This document shows, in pieces, positions 1 to 6,711 of a stretch of DNA of 9,363 nt. Source of the stretch: Xanthocytophaga sp031424975. GTDB taxonomy: Bacteria; Bacteroidota; Bacteroidia; Cytophagales; 172606-1. Under the pieces are notes generated by a model. The model saw nothing but the letters and a program-made list of their open reading frames with translations, did not search any database and was not told where the DNA came from. The position numbers were made by a program, and so were the translations under genes. Positions within the stretch are counted from its first letter, which is position 1. Every line of letters begins with the position of its first letter. The DNA lies in assembly GCA_031424975.1 (NCBI GenBank), contig JANPIL010000478.1:1-9363 (forward strand). The letters run 5' to 3'.

Positions 1-1520
1 ATCTCGCTGGTGCTGCGGTAGTTCGTGGCCAGCGTTTCCAAGGCCAGCGTGTGGTTCAGGGTTTCGTAGCGCAGACCCAGAATGTCGGCGTGGCGGTGGC
101 GGCTGGCCAGTATGTCAAAACGCTTGTTGGACAGGTGTACAATCTGTTGCATATCGCCGCCGCGCCAACCGTAAATGGCCTGTTTGGCATCGCCGACCAC
201 CATGCTGAAATGGCCTTTGGCCAAGCCATTCTCCACCAGCGGCAGCAAATTGTTCCACTGCAAACCCGACGTGTCCTGAAACTCGTCAATCAGCAGGTGG
301 TTGTACTTTTCCCCGAGCCGTTCGTAGATGAACGGTACGGGTTCCTTGAGGATAATGTTGACCAGCGCCTTATTGAAATCGCCGATCAGGACTTGGTTCT
401 TGTCGTTTTTGATGAATTGCAACTCACGGCTGATTTCGTGGATTACCGACAGCTTGTAGAAGTGCTGCAAGATGTTTTCGAGCATCAGCCATTCGCCCTT
501 CTGGTTTTCCATGGCGGTGATTGCGCCGCTCAACGCTGGGCGTATCTCATTGATGGCCTTGCACTTGTCGGATTTTGCCCCCCGGCTCGCCCATTCCTCG
601 GCCTCTATTATTGTACGCAAAGAGACCGAAACAAACTTGTCCTTGTAGTCAACTTGGCGTTCCGCGCCGATGGCGTGTTTCTGGAAATAACCCCAGATTC
701 CGTTTTTTCCTCCCGCCAGGTGCTTGCTGTCCAAGCCATACGTGCCAACCAAGTCAAGGCAGGTTTGGGCCACGCCGGATATACTATTTTTCAAGGATTC
801 CTGTTCGTCCGAGATTTGCTTGCGGGCCTCGCGGAAATCGGCCAAGTCCAAGTGCTTGATGCTTTCCATGGCCTCCGCAATGCGTTCGCCGGTCAGTTGC
901 CTGCCGAAAGTGGCCAAGTTGGCGGGTAGCCCGTTCCAGTTGCTACCATCGTCGGTGATTTCAATGGCATACGCCTCTATGATTTCCGAGAGCAGCAGTT
1001 CCTGTTCGCCGCCAATCCGGTTCAGCACCCGGTCCACGGCGTTGGCAACCATCTCGTCGCCTTCCATCGTGACCTCGTAATTGAACGGGATTTCGAGTTC
1101 CTCGGTGAATGCGCCCACGAGTTTGCCCACAAAGCTGTCAATCGTACTCACGGCAAAGTCCGTGTAGTCGTGCAGGATGTTGGAAAACGTGCGGCCCGCC
1201 CGCCTGCGCAGCACTTTTTCGGTCAGCGGCTCCAGGCGGCCCAGGTTCAGTTCGGCCAGCACCGCTGTCAGTAATTGTTGGTTGCCGGGCCGTTTGCTTT
1301 CGGGCAGTGTAGTCTCATCGGCAAAGCCGCGCAAGGCTCCCAGAATGCGTTCCTTCATCTCATTGGCCGCATCGTTGGTGAAGGTCACGGCCAGGATGTT
1401 GCGGAAATAAAACGGGTCGTCAGTTTGCAGTGCCAGTTTCAGGTATTCCTTGGTCAGGGTGTATGTCTTGCCCGACCCGGCTGAGGAACTGTATATCTTG
1501 AACGGTTTGGTCATCGTCAT
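1..1520 (-). CDS. UvrD-family SF1 helicase (RecB/AddA-like), N-terminal part, cut by the window edge
   Basis: Open minus-strand frame from ATG at 1520 to the left edge, about 506 codons with no stop seen. SF1A helicase motifs occur in order. Motif I (Walker A) is SAGSGKT at residues 13-19, motif Ia is AVTFTNDAANEMKERI starting near residue 44, motif II is LLIDEFQDT with D412-E413, motif III is VVGDAKQAIYGWRGGD near 442-457, and motif IV is TNYRS near 499-503. Such proteins unwind DNA with ATP, and RecB/AddA members act in double-strand break repair. The family is usually about 1000 residues or more, so the second RecA domain and any C-terminal nuclease domain lie outside the window. A second ATG at codon 3 (1514) is an alternative start. 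No Shine-Dalgarno is seen. The variable region near residues 244-254 contains one copy of the dispersed element (LKNSISGVAQ). The family call is firm; the AddA-like subtype is inferred from the SSAGSGKTYTLTKEYL opening. Confidence 0.93.
   Translation of the reverse strand, partial: MTMTKPFKIYSSSAGSGKTYTLTKEYLKLALQTDDPFYFRNILAVTFTNDAANEMKERILGALRGFADETTLPESKRPGNQQLLTAVLAELNLGRLEPLTEKVLRRRAGRTFSNILHDYTDFAVSTIDSFVGKLVGAFTEELEIPFNYEVTMEGDEMVANAVDRVLNRIGGEQELLLSEIIEAYAIEITDDGSNWNGLPANLATFGRQLTGERIAEAMESIKHLDLADFREARKQISDEQESLKNSISGVAQTCLDLVGTYGLDSKHLAGGKNGIWGYFQKHAIGAERQVDYKDKFVSVSLRTIIEAEEWASRGAKSDKCKAINEIRPALSGAITAMENQKGEWLMLENILQHFYKLSVIHEISRELQFIKNDKNQVLIGDFNKALVNIILKEPVPFIYERLGEKYNHLLIDEFQDTSGLQWNNLLPLVENGLAKGHFSMVVGDAKQAIYGWRGGDMQQIVHLSNKRFDILASRHRHADILGLRYETLNHTLALETLATNYRSTSE
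761..791 (+). repeat. Dispersed bipartite element, copy 1 (inside helicase gene)
   Basis: AGGTTT at 761-766, then 14 bases, then ATACTAT at 781-787 followed by TTTT. It has one mismatch in the first box, and the usual central TTT is absent. It lies antisense within the helicase gene, where it encodes part of LKNSISGVAQ in the variable region between motifs Ia and II. Confidence 0.7.
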
Positions 1521-1561
1521 AAAGTCGGCAGTACACGGTCAATAGTCCGCCGGAAAAGGCG

Positions 1562-1592
1562 GGGTTTCGCGGTTTTCAAAGATACTATTTTT
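1562..1592 (+). repeat. Dispersed bipartite element, copy 2 (intergenic)
   Basis: Perfect boxes: GGGTTT at 1562-1567 and ATACTAT at 1582-1588, then TTTT and G. The preferred G at element position 8 and the central TTT at positions 12-14 are present. It lies 42 bases upstream of the helicase start and faces copy 3 in inverted orientation. Confidence 0.85.
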
Positions 1593-1665
1593 GCGGGGAT
1601 GCGCGGCGGCGATGTTTGCCGCAACCGCCCGGCTTTGCGTGCCAGTTGCCTTGCGGGAGCCAAAA

Positions 1666-1696
1666 CAAAACAGTATCTTTCAAAAGACCCAAACCC
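1666..1696 (-). repeat. Dispersed bipartite element, copy 3 (intergenic, inverted to copy 2)
   Basis: On the minus strand GGGTTT (1696-1691) is followed after 14 bases by ATACTGT (1676-1670) and TTT. The core differs from consensus by A to G. With copy 2 it forms an inverted pair whose T-rich ends face each other across 73 bases. By eye the two copies agree at about 24 of 31 positions. Confidence 0.8.
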
Positions 1697-1877
1697 GCCC
1701 CGGAACAATGCCGCAAAACCATACCGCTGCCACGGCCATGAAAATCATCGCGCTTGTTTTCGCCTTCCCGACTTCGGGCGTTTTGCTTGGAGCTGGTTTG
1801 AAACAGGCTTTCGGTTTTGGCCAGTTGCAAACCGGCAACTAAACCACTACAGGCTACGCTAAACTTGCGCAGCCACG

Positions 1878-1908
1878 GGGTTTTGCTGTTTCCGAAGATA
1901 CTATTTTT
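1878..1908 (+). repeat. Dispersed bipartite element, copy 4 (intergenic)
   Basis: Perfect boxes: GGGTTT at 1878-1883 and ATACTAT at 1898-1904, then TTTT. The region between them reads TGCTGTTTCCGAAG, very close to the copies at 8327-8357 and 1562-1592. Nested inverted repeats begin inside it and extend to 1946. Confidence 0.85.
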
Positions 1909-2253
1909 CTGCGGACGCGATTTTCCGCAAAACACACTTTCGGAAAGAATTTCCATCACCTTCCTATCTGCAAATTACTGGCAGAGTGCAAAGAGACCGG
2001 CGTTTGCCTGCCCACAATTTGGCGGTTTCCGCACAAGAGCATCCTTTTAGTCCCGGAACTTACACCATGCGGTTGTTGGCAGGCGGTTACATTTTGGAAA
2101 AGCCTTGGGGCTTGCCTATTTTCAAATACCGTTGGCCGGAAACCGGCATGGTTCCCGGCCAAATTCCGGTTTTGCGGTGATCCGCGCCTTAAAAGCCGCG
2201 AACGGGCATCTGGTCCGAGCCAGACGGGCGGCGCGGATGCAAGCTACCCGAAA

Positions 2254-2294
2254 GCAACGCCATAGATGAGTGCCACCAGTTGATGGCACGTTGC
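2254..2294. other. Nested inverted repeat (possible RNA hairpin)
   Basis: GCAACG (2254-2259) pairs with CGTTGC (2289-2294). Inside it GTGCCA (2270-2275) pairs with TGGCAC (2284-2289) across an 8-base loop, sharing one base with the outer stem. It sits about 140 bases upstream of the GAF gene. It could be a leader structure or a chance inverted repeat; there is no T-run after it. Confidence 0.3.
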
Positions 2295-2433
2295 CGCCGG
2301 GTATATTACGCTCGTCAGGTAAGGGCGGTATTCGGGGCGGGTGCGAAGGTCGGCATCCCGAGTGGCGTTGCATTGCGGATTTTTTGCCGGGCTACGGCTC
2401 ACTTTCAAACAGTTTTTAAGTTTTTCACAATCC

Positions 2434-3972
2434 ATGAATCCATTCAAACGCATCATCGCTACCGGCATAAAAGGTGACCATTCGGAAAACACCAACGGCA
2501 GCATCCGCACTGCCAATTTTGTCAACTTCTTGTTTTTCCTTGCTTCCATACCGTTCGGGGTGATTGTGAGCATATTCTACCCGACGATAGTCTGGGTGTA
2601 TTTCATGTTTGCGGGCACTTGCCTGATAAATTTTTTCTTCAACAAAATTGGATGCTACAACCTGTCGCGTCTCTGGACTTGTTTTGGCCTCACGTCGGCG
2701 GCAACGCTTTTTTGCGCTTATATTCAACCAGACGGGCAGCCTGTGTTTTCTTCGCTTTTTGCCATTGAGATAATATTTTTCACGCTGCCCTGGGTACTGT
2801 TCAGCATGGAGGAAAAAAAATCCCTGTTCCTCTGCCTGGCGTTTGCAGCGGCCACCGTTTTAGGATTTCCCACCCTTAACAATTGGTTCAGTTTGGAAGC
2901 GGATGTTGTTTTTTTTCAGCGTGGCATGGGCATCTATTTGTGCTATGCCACCTGCCTGCTCTGTATTTCCAGTTGCCTGTTTTACCTGCTGTTCACCAAC
3001 CATGAGGCGCTCCGGAAAAACTTCCAACTGCTTGCCGACTCGGAAGTAAAAAGCAAGACAGTGCGTGAAAACGAACAGAAACTGAATGCATCTATCGCTG
3101 AAATTCAGAAATCGCACCAAGATGATGAGAGAAGGGCTTGGGCCAGCGACGGCATTGCGCAGTTTTCGGTATTGATGCGGCAGGAGACTGATTTGCAGCA
3201 TTTGTATGACCAGCTGATTTTGCAAACCGTGAAATATGTAAAGGCAAACCAAGGTGGCCTGTATGTAGTGCAGGGCAACAGCGGCGAGGAAAAATTCATT
3301 GAATTGGTAGCCATGTATGCTTATGACCGCAAAAAATACCGGCAGCAGCGGTTTGACATTGGCCAAGGACTCATTGGGCAGTGCTATTTGGAAAAAGCCA
3401 AAGTCGTCTTAACGGATATCCCCTCCGGTTATGTCCAGATCACTTCGGGGTTGGGTGAGGCTTCGCCAACTTGTATTCTCCTGCTGCCTTTGCTGATCAA
3501 TGATGAAGTGGAAGGCATCTTGGAGCTGGCTTCTTTTCGTGTTTTTGAACCGCACACCATTGATTTTCTGGAAAAACTGTGCGAAAACATCGCGTCTGCC
3601 ATCCGCAACCAAAAGATAAATGCCCGCACCCGCGCCTTGCTGGCCGAGTCACAACAGCAGGCTGAGGAAATGCGTGCCGCCGAAGAGGAAATGCGCCAGA
3701 ACATGGAAGAAATGCAGGCTATTCACGAACAACAAGCTCGCTTGGAAAAGGAATTGCAGGAAAAGTTGGAGGAACTGGAAGAGGCCAAATACGAAATTGA
3801 AACTGTGCGGTCAGTGGAGAAAGCCCGTGCGGATGAACAAATCGAAAAGCGGAACCAATTGATGAGACAGGCAATGGAAAAATTCAAACAGAAAGAACAG
3901 GAACTGTTACGGAAAATCCAGTCACAAGAAGAAGAACTCACCCGTTTCCAGCCAATAAGTCAATCATTATAA
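2434..3972 (+). CDS. Membrane-anchored GAF-domain signalling protein with coiled coils
   Basis: 512 residues from ATG at 2434 (MNPFKRIIATG) to TAA at 3970-3972. The start is chosen because the in-frame upstream extension to 2341 looks non-coding. About six hydrophobic segments fill residues 28-187 (roughly 28-47, 51-70, 81-98, 105-124, 129-145, 163-187). A charged helix follows at about 190-232, then a GAF-like domain at about 240-395 containing FDIGQGLIGQCY, PLLINDEVEGILELASF and FLEKLCENIASAI. A long Q/E-rich coiled coil fills about 400-505 (QQQAEEMRAAEEEMRQNMEEM). GAF domains bind small ligands or mediate dimerisation. No histidine-kinase, cyclase, phosphatase or response domain follows, so it is a sensor or scaffold without its own output. 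The STAS-like gene starts 21 bases downstream, suggesting one transcript and a partner role. No dispersed-element copy lies within it. The fold calls are by motif and pattern only. Confidence 0.88.
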   Translation: MNPFKRIIATGIKGDHSENTNGSIRTANFVNFLFFLASIPFGVIVSIFYPTIVWVYFMFAGTCLINFFFNKIGCYNLSRLWTCFGLTSAATLFCAYIQPDGQPVFSSLFAIEIIFFTLPWVLFSMEEKKSLFLCLAFAAATVLGFPTLNNWFSLEADVVFFQRGMGIYLCYATCLLCISSCLFYLLFTNHEALRKNFQLLADSEVKSKTVRENEQKLNASIAEIQKSHQDDERRAWASDGIAQFSVLMRQETDLQHLYDQLILQTVKYVKANQGGLYVVQGNSGEEKFIELVAMYAYDRKKYRQQRFDIGQGLIGQCYLEKAKVVLTDIPSGYVQITSGLGEASPTCILLLPLLINDEVEGILELASFRVFEPHTIDFLEKLCENIASAIRNQKINARTRALLAESQQQAEEMRAAEEEMRQNMEEMQAIHEQQARLEKELQEKLEELEEAKYEIETVRSVEKARADEQIEKRNQLMRQAMEKFKQKEQELLRKIQSQEEELTRFQPISQSL

Positions 3973-3993
3973 ACAACTCAATCCAATTAAAAC

Positions 3994-4374
3994 ATGACCT
4001 ATTACACATCCGATTATCTTGCCATTGAAGCCGGCAATGGTTTTATTTTTGTCAATTGGCTTACAGCCCCCACATCTGTCGAGTTTAGAAACGGCATGGA
4101 CAAGCTGTTTGAAACCATAAGGCAAACAAAAACCGGCAAAGTGGTTACCGATACCCGCAATCTCGGCGCGATTTCTACAGAAGACCAAACTTGGTCTAAC
4201 ACCGATTGGCTGTCAAAAGCTGTCGGAGCAGGATACAATCAGATTGCGATTGTAATTTCTCCGGACATTTTCACCCAAATGTCTGTGGAAGATATTATGA
4301 GCCAAGTGCAAGGATTAAAGATTGGCTACTTCGACACCGTGGAAAAAGCCGCTGAGTGGATTGACGGAAAATAG
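3994..4374 (+). CDS. Small STAS/SpoIIAA-like protein
   Basis: 126 residues, ATG at 3994, stop TAG at 4372-4374. The pattern is that of the STAS/SEC14-like proteins common in Bacteroidota: an N-terminal strand pair (YLAIEAGNGFIFVNWL), a helix (FRNGMDKLFETIRQT), then KVVTDTRNLGAISTEDQTW at about residues 49-67, a second helix and strand, and a C-terminal YFDTVEKAAEWI helix. In SpoIIAA-type proteins the loop after this strand carries the regulatory serine; here T54 and S61 are candidates, which is inference. There is no signal peptide or membrane helix, so it is cytoplasmic. It follows the GAF gene by 21 bases and is probably cotranscribed, perhaps binding that protein's coiled coil or being a kinase substrate. 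The stop codon lies inside a copy of the dispersed element. Confidence 0.82.
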   Translation: MTYYTSDYLAIEAGNGFIFVNWLTAPTSVEFRNGMDKLFETIRQTKTGKVVTDTRNLGAISTEDQTWSNTDWLSKAVGAGYNQIAIVISPDIFTQMSVEDIMSQVQGLKIGYFDTVEKAAEWIDGK

Positions 4375-4397
4375 TATCCCCGCTAAAGCTAAAAGTT
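4367..4397 (-). repeat. Dispersed bipartite element, copy 5 (spans a stop codon)
   Basis: On the minus strand ATACTAT (4377-4371) followed by TTT is intact, but the first box is degenerate (AACTTT, three mismatches), and A replaces G at element position 8. Read on the plus strand the core supplies the TAG stop (4372-4374) of the STAS-like gene. This is the weakest copy. Confidence 0.55.
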
Positions 4398-4412
4398 CCG
4401 CCAGAGGCGGAA
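4396..4412. other. Short perfect hairpin
   Basis: TTCCGCC (4396-4402), loop AGA, GGCGGAA (4406-4412). It lies just after the STAS-like gene and before the two competing hairpins. There is no T-run on the plus strand, so by itself it is a weak terminator; it may protect the 3' end of the message. Confidence 0.5.
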
Positions 4413-4414
4413 AC

Positions 4415-4446
4415 GGGGCTTTCAGCTTTTGAAAAGCCGAAACCCC
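4415..4446. other. Imperfect hairpin that competes with the terminator
   Basis: GCTTTT (4425-4430), G, AAAAGC (4432-4437) form the tip. One mismatch follows, then TTTC (4420-4423) with GAAA (4439-4442), and GGGG (4415-4418) with CCCC (4443-4446). It shares bases 4440-4446 with the terminator stem, so the two cannot form together. Confidence 0.5.
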
Positions 4447-4471
4447 ACGGAGCGCCATATCCGTGGGGTTT
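4440..4471. terminator. Strong intrinsic, probably bidirectional, terminator
   Basis: Perfect 12-bp stem, AAACCCCACGGA (4440-4451) with TCCGTGGGGTTT (4460-4471), 8-base loop, and a short T-run ending at 4472 on the plus strand. It sits between the plus-strand STAS-like gene (stop 4374) and the minus-strand kinase gene (stop 4495), so it can end transcription from both sides. Confidence 0.8.
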
Positions 4472-4494
4472 TCCATGAGCCGGTATTTGGCTTG

Positions 4495-6651
4495 CTACCC
4501 GATTCTGATCTTGGCCTTCTGCGTTATTTTCCAGCTTGTGCCCATGCGTTGCAGCCGGCCGGGTTCCAGCGTGGTTATGTGCTGGTCGGCCACCGGCTCC
4601 ACTTCGGTGAGCACGCACGCGGGTTGCAGGAAAAAACGCTTGTTCTGCAAGGCCGCCTCCTGCGCCGCAGGGCTTTGGGTGGTGCGGAAAGTGGCGTTTT
4701 CCGCATCCGTCACGTGTATTTCGTACAGCGAATCGGCTTGCGGGCTGACGGTGAGCTTCGCGCCTTCAAACTCCTCGAACAAGCCCACCGAACGGGCAAA
4801 AAGAATTGCGGACGTTGGAATGTGGATTTGGGAATCCATCGTTTCCAGTCGGGTTCCGGTATTTTCAGGGATACTATTTTTCCGGATGGGGATTTCGGGT
4901 TCCAAAACCGCAAACACGCCATCCGCAATGTTTCCATCGGCGTTTGGCGGCGTTGCAAGAGGCGTTTCCATGGGGTTTGCGGTTTGGATCTCGGCCGGAA
5001 CGGGAGCGGCAAATCCAAACCCACCAATCAACTTGTCAACCGTTTGTGCGGAAATGTGAACCGCGTTTCCCTGCATTGCCAAGCTGCGTTTCTTGAACGG
5101 CGTGACCTCGCCGCCGCTGCGGATTTCGCGGTACAACTCAGCAAAGTCGTTTAGTTCGGCTTCCAGCCTTGGGCCGTCCATTCCCGCCACTTCGGCCTGC
5201 TTGCGCAACAGCCTGACCGTCAGGCCGGAAAGCGGCTGGCTGGCGGGCAACGCTTCCAAAGCCCACTCATTGATGAGGGTTTTGAAGTTTTCCAAGATAC
5301 TATTTTGGATACCGTTTTGGGCGGCACTGTCCGGCTCACGGTGCGTTGCGGCGGCTTGGAAATCGCTTTGCGATGCGGTCTGGATTATTGGTTTCCGGTT
5401 CAGGGCTTCCATGATTTCCGAAACCGACTGGAAACGCCCGGCCGGGTGGGGTTGCACGCATTGGTCAACCACCGCCTTGTACATCGGATTCGTAATTTTC
5501 TGCAAGTCAATGACTTGCGGCGGCTCGCCGGTCAGCAGCGCGTACAGCACGCAGCCGATGGCGTAAATGTCGGCCCGCCCGTCCACGGCTTGCTGGTCGC
5601 CGCGCTGCTCGGGAGCCATGTAGCCGGTGGTGCCAATGTCCGTCACGCCGAGGTCGGGGTAAGACGGGTGCTTAGCAAAACCGAAGTCAATGATTTTGGC
5701 AATCCAGTGCTGCGTATCCACCAAAATATTCATCGGTTTCAGGTCGCGGTGTACCATCTGGTGGGCGTGGATGTGCTGTAGACCTTCCAAAATCCCGGCA
5801 AGGATTTCCTTTTGTCTTTTTTCCGTAACCTGTTGGTTGTCAATCAAATGCTGCAACGAATGGCCGTTGATGCGTTCCATGACATAATATGGCCCGTATT
5901 CGTTCTCGTCGGAATACAGGATATTGATGATGTTGCGGTGATAGGGCAAAATCGTTCCCAGATTTATCTCGCGCATGAAATACTCGCGGCTCTTGGCATC
6001 GGCGCGGCGGCTGGCTTTCAGGCGTTTGATCACTACATCGCGGCCGCTGACGGCTTGCGTGGCAAAAAACAATTCGCCCATCGCACCCTGTTCGGGCACG
6101 GGCCGCATCTTCACAAACTTGTCAAAACCGTGTCCGTAGGCGGCCAGGTTTTGCGCCTGTTCGGTGGTCAGGTTTTCGGGCGGGGCAAAACGCGGTGCCG
6201 CTGGCGCACCGGAAACCGTGAACGATGAGCCGCTGCCACCCGCCAGAATAGTATCTTTACCGGAAGCCAAGCCCCCGTCTGTTTCACCGGCCACCGTGAA
6301 ACCCGATTGCGCCGACGAATCCGCGCCAAGCGAACCAACGGCAACCAATTGACTGCCAGCGTCTTGCTTGTGTCCGGTTGCGTGGCCCACCAAGGCAATC
6401 CATTCGCGGATATCCTCGTTTTTTTCGCCCAGCAACGCCAACGGCGCATCCGGGGCGATTTCGGTTCCGGCCTTGGCAAAAATGTGCAACAGCGTGCCGG
6501 GCAGATACGCCTTGACCGGATAATCGGTGCTTCCCGACCGGATTTCGACCATCATCTCCCCGAATTGCACTTCCTCGCCGATTTCCTTTTCCCACCACGT
6601 CACAATGCCGCCGGTAAAGGGAAGTTCGGGGGATTTCACCAGAATCGCCAT
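4495..6651 (-). CDS. Ser/Thr protein kinase with N-terminal lipoyl-like domain
   Basis: 718 residues, ATG at 6651, stop TAG at 4495-4497. Residues 1-77 match a biotinyl/lipoyl-carrier fold: the pattern GGIVTWWEKEIGEEVQFGEMM then VKAYLPGTLLHIFAKAGTEI then APLALLGE. The position of the modified lysine, counted from the conserved Gly of PG, is Ser41, so modification is not expected. Residues about 80-180 are a Gly/Ser/Ala-rich linker. The kinase domain spans about 180-420: glycine loop near EQGAMGELFFA, K209 (VVIKRL), likely helix-C E228, HRDLKPMN 301-308, DFG 322-324, APE 346-348, DGRADIYAIGCVLYALLTG. All key catalytic residues are present. Residues 455-545 look helical, and about 600-718 form an unrecognised C-terminal domain. 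No membrane helix is seen. Three dispersed-element copies lie in its linkers (residues about 126-136, 449-459, 591-601). The kinase call is firm; the substrate is unknown. Confidence 0.92.
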   Translation of the reverse strand: MAILVKSPELPFTGGIVTWWEKEIGEEVQFGEMMVEIRSGSTDYPVKAYLPGTLLHIFAKAGTEIAPDAPLALLGEKNEDIREWIALVGHATGHKQDAGSQLVAVGSLGADSSAQSGFTVAGETDGGLASGKDTILAGGSGSSFTVSGAPAAPRFAPPENLTTEQAQNLAAYGHGFDKFVKMRPVPEQGAMGELFFATQAVSGRDVVIKRLKASRRADAKSREYFMREINLGTILPYHRNIINILYSDENEYGPYYVMERINGHSLQHLIDNQQVTEKRQKEILAGILEGLQHIHAHQMVHRDLKPMNILVDTQHWIAKIIDFGFAKHPSYPDLGVTDIGTTGYMAPEQRGDQQAVDGRADIYAIGCVLYALLTGEPPQVIDLQKITNPMYKAVVDQCVQPHPAGRFQSVSEIMEALNRKPIIQTASQSDFQAAATHREPDSAAQNGIQNSILENFKTLINEWALEALPASQPLSGLTVRLLRKQAEVAGMDGPRLEAELNDFAELYREIRSGGEVTPFKKRSLAMQGNAVHISAQTVDKLIGGFGFAAPVPAEIQTANPMETPLATPPNADGNIADGVFAVLEPEIPIRKNSIPENTGTRLETMDSQIHIPTSAILFARSVGLFEEFEGAKLTVSPQADSLYEIHVTDAENATFRTTQSPAAQEAALQNKRFFLQPACVLTEVEPVADQHITTLEPGRLQRMGTSWKITQKAKIRIG
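4851..4881 (+). repeat. Dispersed bipartite element, copy 6 (kinase gene, linker before C-terminal domain)
   Basis: GGGTTC at 4851-4856 (one mismatch), 14 bases, ATACTAT at 4871-4877, TTTT. Antisense to the kinase gene, where it encodes KNSIPENTGTR near residues 591-601. Confidence 0.8.
5277..5307 (+). repeat. Dispersed bipartite element, copy 7 (kinase gene, after kinase domain)
   Basis: GGGTTT at 5277-5282, 14 bases, ATACTAT at 5297-5303, TTT. Antisense to the gene, encoding NSILENFKTL near residues 449-459, just past the kinase domain. Confidence 0.85.
6244..6274 (-). repeat. Dispersed bipartite element, copy 8 (kinase gene, N-terminal linker)
   Basis: On the minus strand GGGCTT (6274-6269, one mismatch), 14 bases, ATACTAT (6254-6248), then TCT in place of TTT. 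Sense to the gene, encoding GGLASGKDTIL near residues 126-136. The central TTT is absent. Confidence 0.7.
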
Positions 6652-6711
6652 GTCATGTTAGGAATGTAGAAATATAGATTTGGGCAAACAGCCCCTGCTG
6701 CCTCCCCCAAC

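Larger units (their letters stand above)
1521..2433. other. Long intergenic region between divergent genes
   Basis: This stretch separates the helicase start (minus) from the GAF gene start (plus), so it should hold both promoters. Short open frames cross it on both strands, but their translations are low in recognisable motifs and mutually overlapping, so I call no gene. It contains three copies of the dispersed element (1562-1592, 1666-1696, 1878-1908). Beside the third copy are nested inverted repeats, TTTCCGAA/TTCGGAAA at 1889-1896 and 1939-1946, with TGCGGA/TCCGCA inside at 1910-1915 and 1924-1929. A further hairpin lies at 2254-2294. I see no tRNA, rRNA, tmRNA, RNase P or SRP RNA signature. 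No clear Bacteroidota promoter (TTTG then TAnnTTTG at 19-21 bases) could be fixed. Confidence 0.6.

Noticed and set aside
51..929. A 292-codon plus-strand open frame
   Set aside because: It is the codon-for-codon antisense of the helicase gene, whose minus-strand translation carries all the SF1 motifs in order.
1562..1592. The dispersed element as a classical promoter (-35/-10 or Bacteroidota -33/-7)
   Set aside because: TACTAT resembles a -10 box, but the spacing to GGGTTT does not fit sigma-70 or the TTTG...TAnnTTTG pattern, and most copies lie inside genes in both orientations. A dedicated sigma factor is not excluded.
2122..2373. Short open frames in 1521-2433 as small genes
   Set aside because: Their translations are Pro/Arg-rich, overlap each other on both strands and show no motif, start signal or family resemblance.
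2341..2433. Upstream extension of the GAF gene
   Set aside because: The extra 31 residues look like translated non-coding sequence; MNPFKR at 2434 leads directly into the membrane part.
4429..5154. Plus-strand open frames of about 200-240 codons over the kinase gene's 3' half
   Set aside because: They are antisense to the first kinase's coding frame, show no motif, and exist because of the GC-rich codon pattern.
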